From the NCBI RefSeq assembly GCF_000715505.1, contig NZ_JHEH01000006.1:124001-188000 (forward strand): DNA of 64,000 nucleotides. Reading direction: 5' to 3'. The DNA is from Thioclava dalianensis. GTDB taxonomy: Bacteria > Pseudomonadota > Alphaproteobacteria > Rhodobacterales > Rhodobacteraceae. The notes beneath the pieces are model-generated. The model ran no database searches. It was given only the letters and a program-made list of their open reading frames with translations, and had not been told where the DNA came from. A program made the position numbers and the translations under genes. Positions 61,972-64,000 of this stretch are shown piece after piece; position 1 is the stretch's first letter, and each line of letters begins with the position of its first letter.

Positions 61972-62796
61972 ATGCGCGATGAGACCGGCGGCGATACGGC
62001 CCTGCTTGAGGTCAACAATATCGAGGTGATCTACAATCACGTCATCCTCGTGCTCAAAGGCGTCAGCCTGAGCGTGCCCAAGGGCGGGATCACCGCGCTT
62101 CTGGGCGGCAATGGCGCGGGCAAGACCACCACGCTCAAGGCAATCTCCAGCCTGCTTGGATCCGAGCGGGGCGAGGTCACCAAGGGCAGCATCCTGTATC
62201 GCGGCGAGCGCGTGGAGGGCGGCGCCCCGGCAGAGTTGGTGCGCAAAGGCGTCATTCAGGTGATGGAGGGGCGCCATTGTTTCGAGCATCTGACTGTTGA
62301 AGAGAACCTTCTGACCGGCGCCTATACGCGGCGCGACGGGCGGGCGGCGATCCAGTCGGATCTAGAGATGGTCTACACCTATTTCCCGCGGCTGCGCGAG
62401 CGGCGCAAAAGTCAGGCGGGCTATACTTCGGGCGGCGAGCAGCAGATGGTCGCGATGGGTCGCGCGCTGATGAGCCGCCCCGAGATGATCTTGCTCGATG
62501 AGCCCTCGATGGGGCTTGCGCCGCAGCTGGTCGAGCAGATCTTCCAGATCGTGAAGGCGGTCAATGAGAGCGAGGGCGTGACTTTTCTGCTGGCCGAGCA
62601 GAACACCAATGTCGCGCTGCGCTATGCCCATTACGGCTATATCCTCGAAAGCGGGCGCATCGTGATGGATGGGCCCGCCGCTGATCTGCGCGAAAACCCA
62701 GATGTGAAAGAGTTCTATCTCGGGATGGGTGATGACGGACGCAAGAGCTTTCGAGACGTGCGTAGCTACCGCCGACGCAAGCGCTGGCTCGCGTGA
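61972..62796 (+). CDS. ABC transporter ATPase, LivF-like
   Basis: The second 274-residue ATPase of the transporter. Walker A LGGNGAGKTTTLK, signature TSGGEQQMVAMGRAL and Walker B ILLDEPSMGLAPQLVEQIF are complete. The C-terminus is extended and basic (KSFRDVRSYRRRKRWLA) compared with E. coli LivF. GGAG precedes ATG 61972. Confidence 0.93.
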   Translation: MRDETGGDTALLEVNNIEVIYNHVILVLKGVSLSVPKGGITALLGGNGAGKTTTLKAISSLLGSERGEVTKGSILYRGERVEGGAPAELVRKGVIQVMEGRHCFEHLTVEENLLTGAYTRRDGRAAIQSDLEMVYTYFPRLRERRKSQAGYTSGGEQQMVAMGRALMSRPEMILLDEPSMGLAPQLVEQIFQIVKAVNESEGVTFLLAEQNTNVALRYAHYGYILESGRIVMDGPAADLRENPDVKEFYLGMGDDGRKSFRDVRSYRRRKRWLA

Positions 62797-62887
62797 TGCA
62801 ATATCTTGAAATTAAACAATTGCTGCGCAGCAATTTTGTGCAGCAAAAGGGCGATCCGCCCACGAGCCGAGGAAGGAAACGCAGCTG

Positions 62888-64000
62888 ATGGGCGAGCATT
62901 ACGACGCGCGGGAAACCCGCAGCTCTGAGCAGCGCGAACACGATCTTGCCGCGGCCTTGCCCGAGGTGATCGCCAAGGCGCGTCTGGCACCGGGAATGGC
63001 TGTGCATCTGCAGGATGTGGACGCAGCCCGCGTTGCCTCGCGTGCGGATCTGGCGCGGCTGCCGATCCTGCGCAAATCCGATCTTGTTGCCGCACAAAAG
63101 GCGCAGCCTCCCTTTGGCGGGCTGACGCCGCATCCGGCGCATGGCTTTGCCCATATCTTCCAGTCTCCGGGACCGATCTACGAGCCGGGCGGCGGGGCGC
63201 ATGACTGGTGGCGCATCGGGCGCTTCGTGCATGCCGCAGGGGTTGGCCCGGGCGATATCGTGCAGAACTGCTTTGGCTATCACCTGACGCCTGCCGGAAC
63301 GATGTTCGAAAATGCCGCGCGGGCCGTGGGCGCCAGCGTGCTGCCGGCGGGCACCGGCCAGACCGAGCTGCAGGTGCGTGCCGCCGTCGATATCGGCACG
63401 ACGGTCTATGCCGGAACGCCGGATTATCTGCGTGTCATTCTTGAGAAGGCCCAGGAGATGGGTGAGCGGTTGGCGATCCGCAAGGCGACCGTGTCGGGCG
63501 GTGCACTTTTCCCGAGTCTGCGTCAGGACTACGCGGATCGCGGCATTGCCTGTCTGCAATGCTACGCCACAGCGGATCTGGGCAATATCGCCTATGAGAG
63601 CGCCGCGCAGGAGGGGTTGATCGTGGACGAGGGCGTGATCGTCGAGATCGTCCGCCCCGGCACCGGCGATCCGGTCCGCGACGGCGAGGTGGGGGAGGTC
63701 GTCGTGACCACGCTCAATCCCGACTATCCGCTGATCCGGTTTGCGACCGGGGATCTGTCGGCGGTGCTGCCGGGGGTCTCGCCCTGCGGGCGCACGAATG
63801 TGCGTATCAAGGGCTGGATGGGGCGCGCCGATCAGACCACCAAGATCAAGGGAATGTTCGTGCGCCCCGAGCAGGTCGCGGCCTTTGTCGCGGCTCATTC
63901 CGAGGTGCAAAAGGCCCGCGTCATCGCCACGCGACGCGGCGAGATGGATGTGCTCAGCGTCCAGATCGAGACCGAGGCCGCGGACCCTGCGCGCTTTGAG
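62888..64000 (+). CDS. PaaK-like (phenylacetate-CoA ligase family) adenylate-forming enzyme, 3'-truncated
   Basis: An open frame of 371 codons from the ATG at 62888 (AGGAAGGA upstream) runs off the window. The layout resembles phenylacetate-CoA ligase: LPILRKSDLV and the nucleotide-pocket-like CLQCYATADLG (in place of YG-T/S-E). The adenylation motif PDYPLIRFATGDLS, CGRTNVRIKGWMGRAD and KIKGMFVRPEQV follow. The Ser/Thr/Gly-rich loop (usually SSGTTGxP) is replaced at residues about 92-100 by QSPGPIYEP. It may therefore use substrate differently or be inactive as a ligase. Confidence 0.88.
   Translation, partial: MGEHYDARETRSSEQREHDLAAALPEVIAKARLAPGMAVHLQDVDAARVASRADLARLPILRKSDLVAAQKAQPPFGGLTPHPAHGFAHIFQSPGPIYEPGGGAHDWWRIGRFVHAAGVGPGDIVQNCFGYHLTPAGTMFENAARAVGASVLPAGTGQTELQVRAAVDIGTTVYAGTPDYLRVILEKAQEMGERLAIRKATVSGGALFPSLRQDYADRGIACLQCYATADLGNIAYESAAQEGLIVDEGVIVEIVRPGTGDPVRDGEVGEVVVTTLNPDYPLIRFATGDLSAVLPGVSPCGRTNVRIKGWMGRADQTTKIKGMFVRPEQVAAFVAAHSEVQKARVIATRRGEMDVLSVQIETEAADPARFE

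Noticed and set aside
62561-63910. 449-codon open frame on the minus strand over the livF-like and PaaK-like genes
   Set aside because: Antisense shadow. The plus-strand frame in the same place has a ribosome-binding site and ligase motifs.

Overview
This window is a gene-dense, GC-rich stretch of bacterial chromosome. Its gene content and protein sequences point to an alphaproteobacterium of the Rhodobacteraceae (Rhodobacter/Paracoccus/Thioclava/Roseobacter type). The pointers are the linked genes folK-rpoZ-rsh, rimP-nusA-ylxR-infB, argJ-mutT and dnaK-dnaJ, a TspO protein, and an exported protein of a kind that often sits beside secA in this family. I cannot name a genus or species. I see no rRNA, tRNA, CRISPR array, insertion sequence, prophage or integron. 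Almost all of the window is coding, no gene-free stretch exceeds 300 bases, and several genes overlap.

Layout. 1-5.8 kb: a truncated class-I-amidotransferase-like hydrolase, a LOG protein, dapD (lysine/diaminopimelate), a GlsB-type membrane protein, a lytic transglycosylase, a DMT exporter and HU. 5.9-12.8 kb: an ade-amn purine salvage operon, an SDR, an MFS carrier, a GST and AlkB. 12.9-17.9 kb: dnaK-dnaJ, radC and an exported protein of unknown role. 18.2-24 kb: secA, divergent from a parvulin-argJ-mutT operon, then a separate 43-codon micro-gene. 24.1-29.6 kb: the rimP-nusA-ylxR-infB operon (minus strand), whose leader carries an intrinsic terminator. 29.6-38 kb: pip-tspO, ubiG, argG-mog, a membrane protein, ilvA, an Hpt protein divergent from a receiver-PP2C phosphatase, and a NUDIX enzyme. 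38.2-44.1 kb: hslO-nudL-cca, an ABC exporter and a 23S-type uracil methyltransferase. 44.1-47.1 kb: envelope genes (two L,D-transpeptidases around a CAP-domain lipoprotein, and a YqaA protein) and a NYN protein. 47.3-52.4 kb: folK, rpoZ, rsh, a DUF2062 protein, a stand-alone WGR protein and an e(P4)-type phosphatase.

52.5-64 kb is the most distinctive part. A hybrid histidine kinase and an OmpR-type regulator are divergent from a long operon: acyl-CoA synthetase, LivG-like ATPase, LivH-like permease, a 59-residue membrane protein, LivM-like permease, periplasmic binding protein, LivF-like ATPase, and a second, PaaK-like adenylate-forming enzyme that runs off the window. I read it as a regulated module for taking up an organic acid and activating it with CoA; the substrate is unknown. 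A tandem 8-bp direct repeat with 11-bp period lies in the divergent intergenic region and is a good candidate operator for the regulator.

CDS starts were chosen by ribosome-binding sites and family alignment from memory. Promoters and terminators were found by eye and are predictions.
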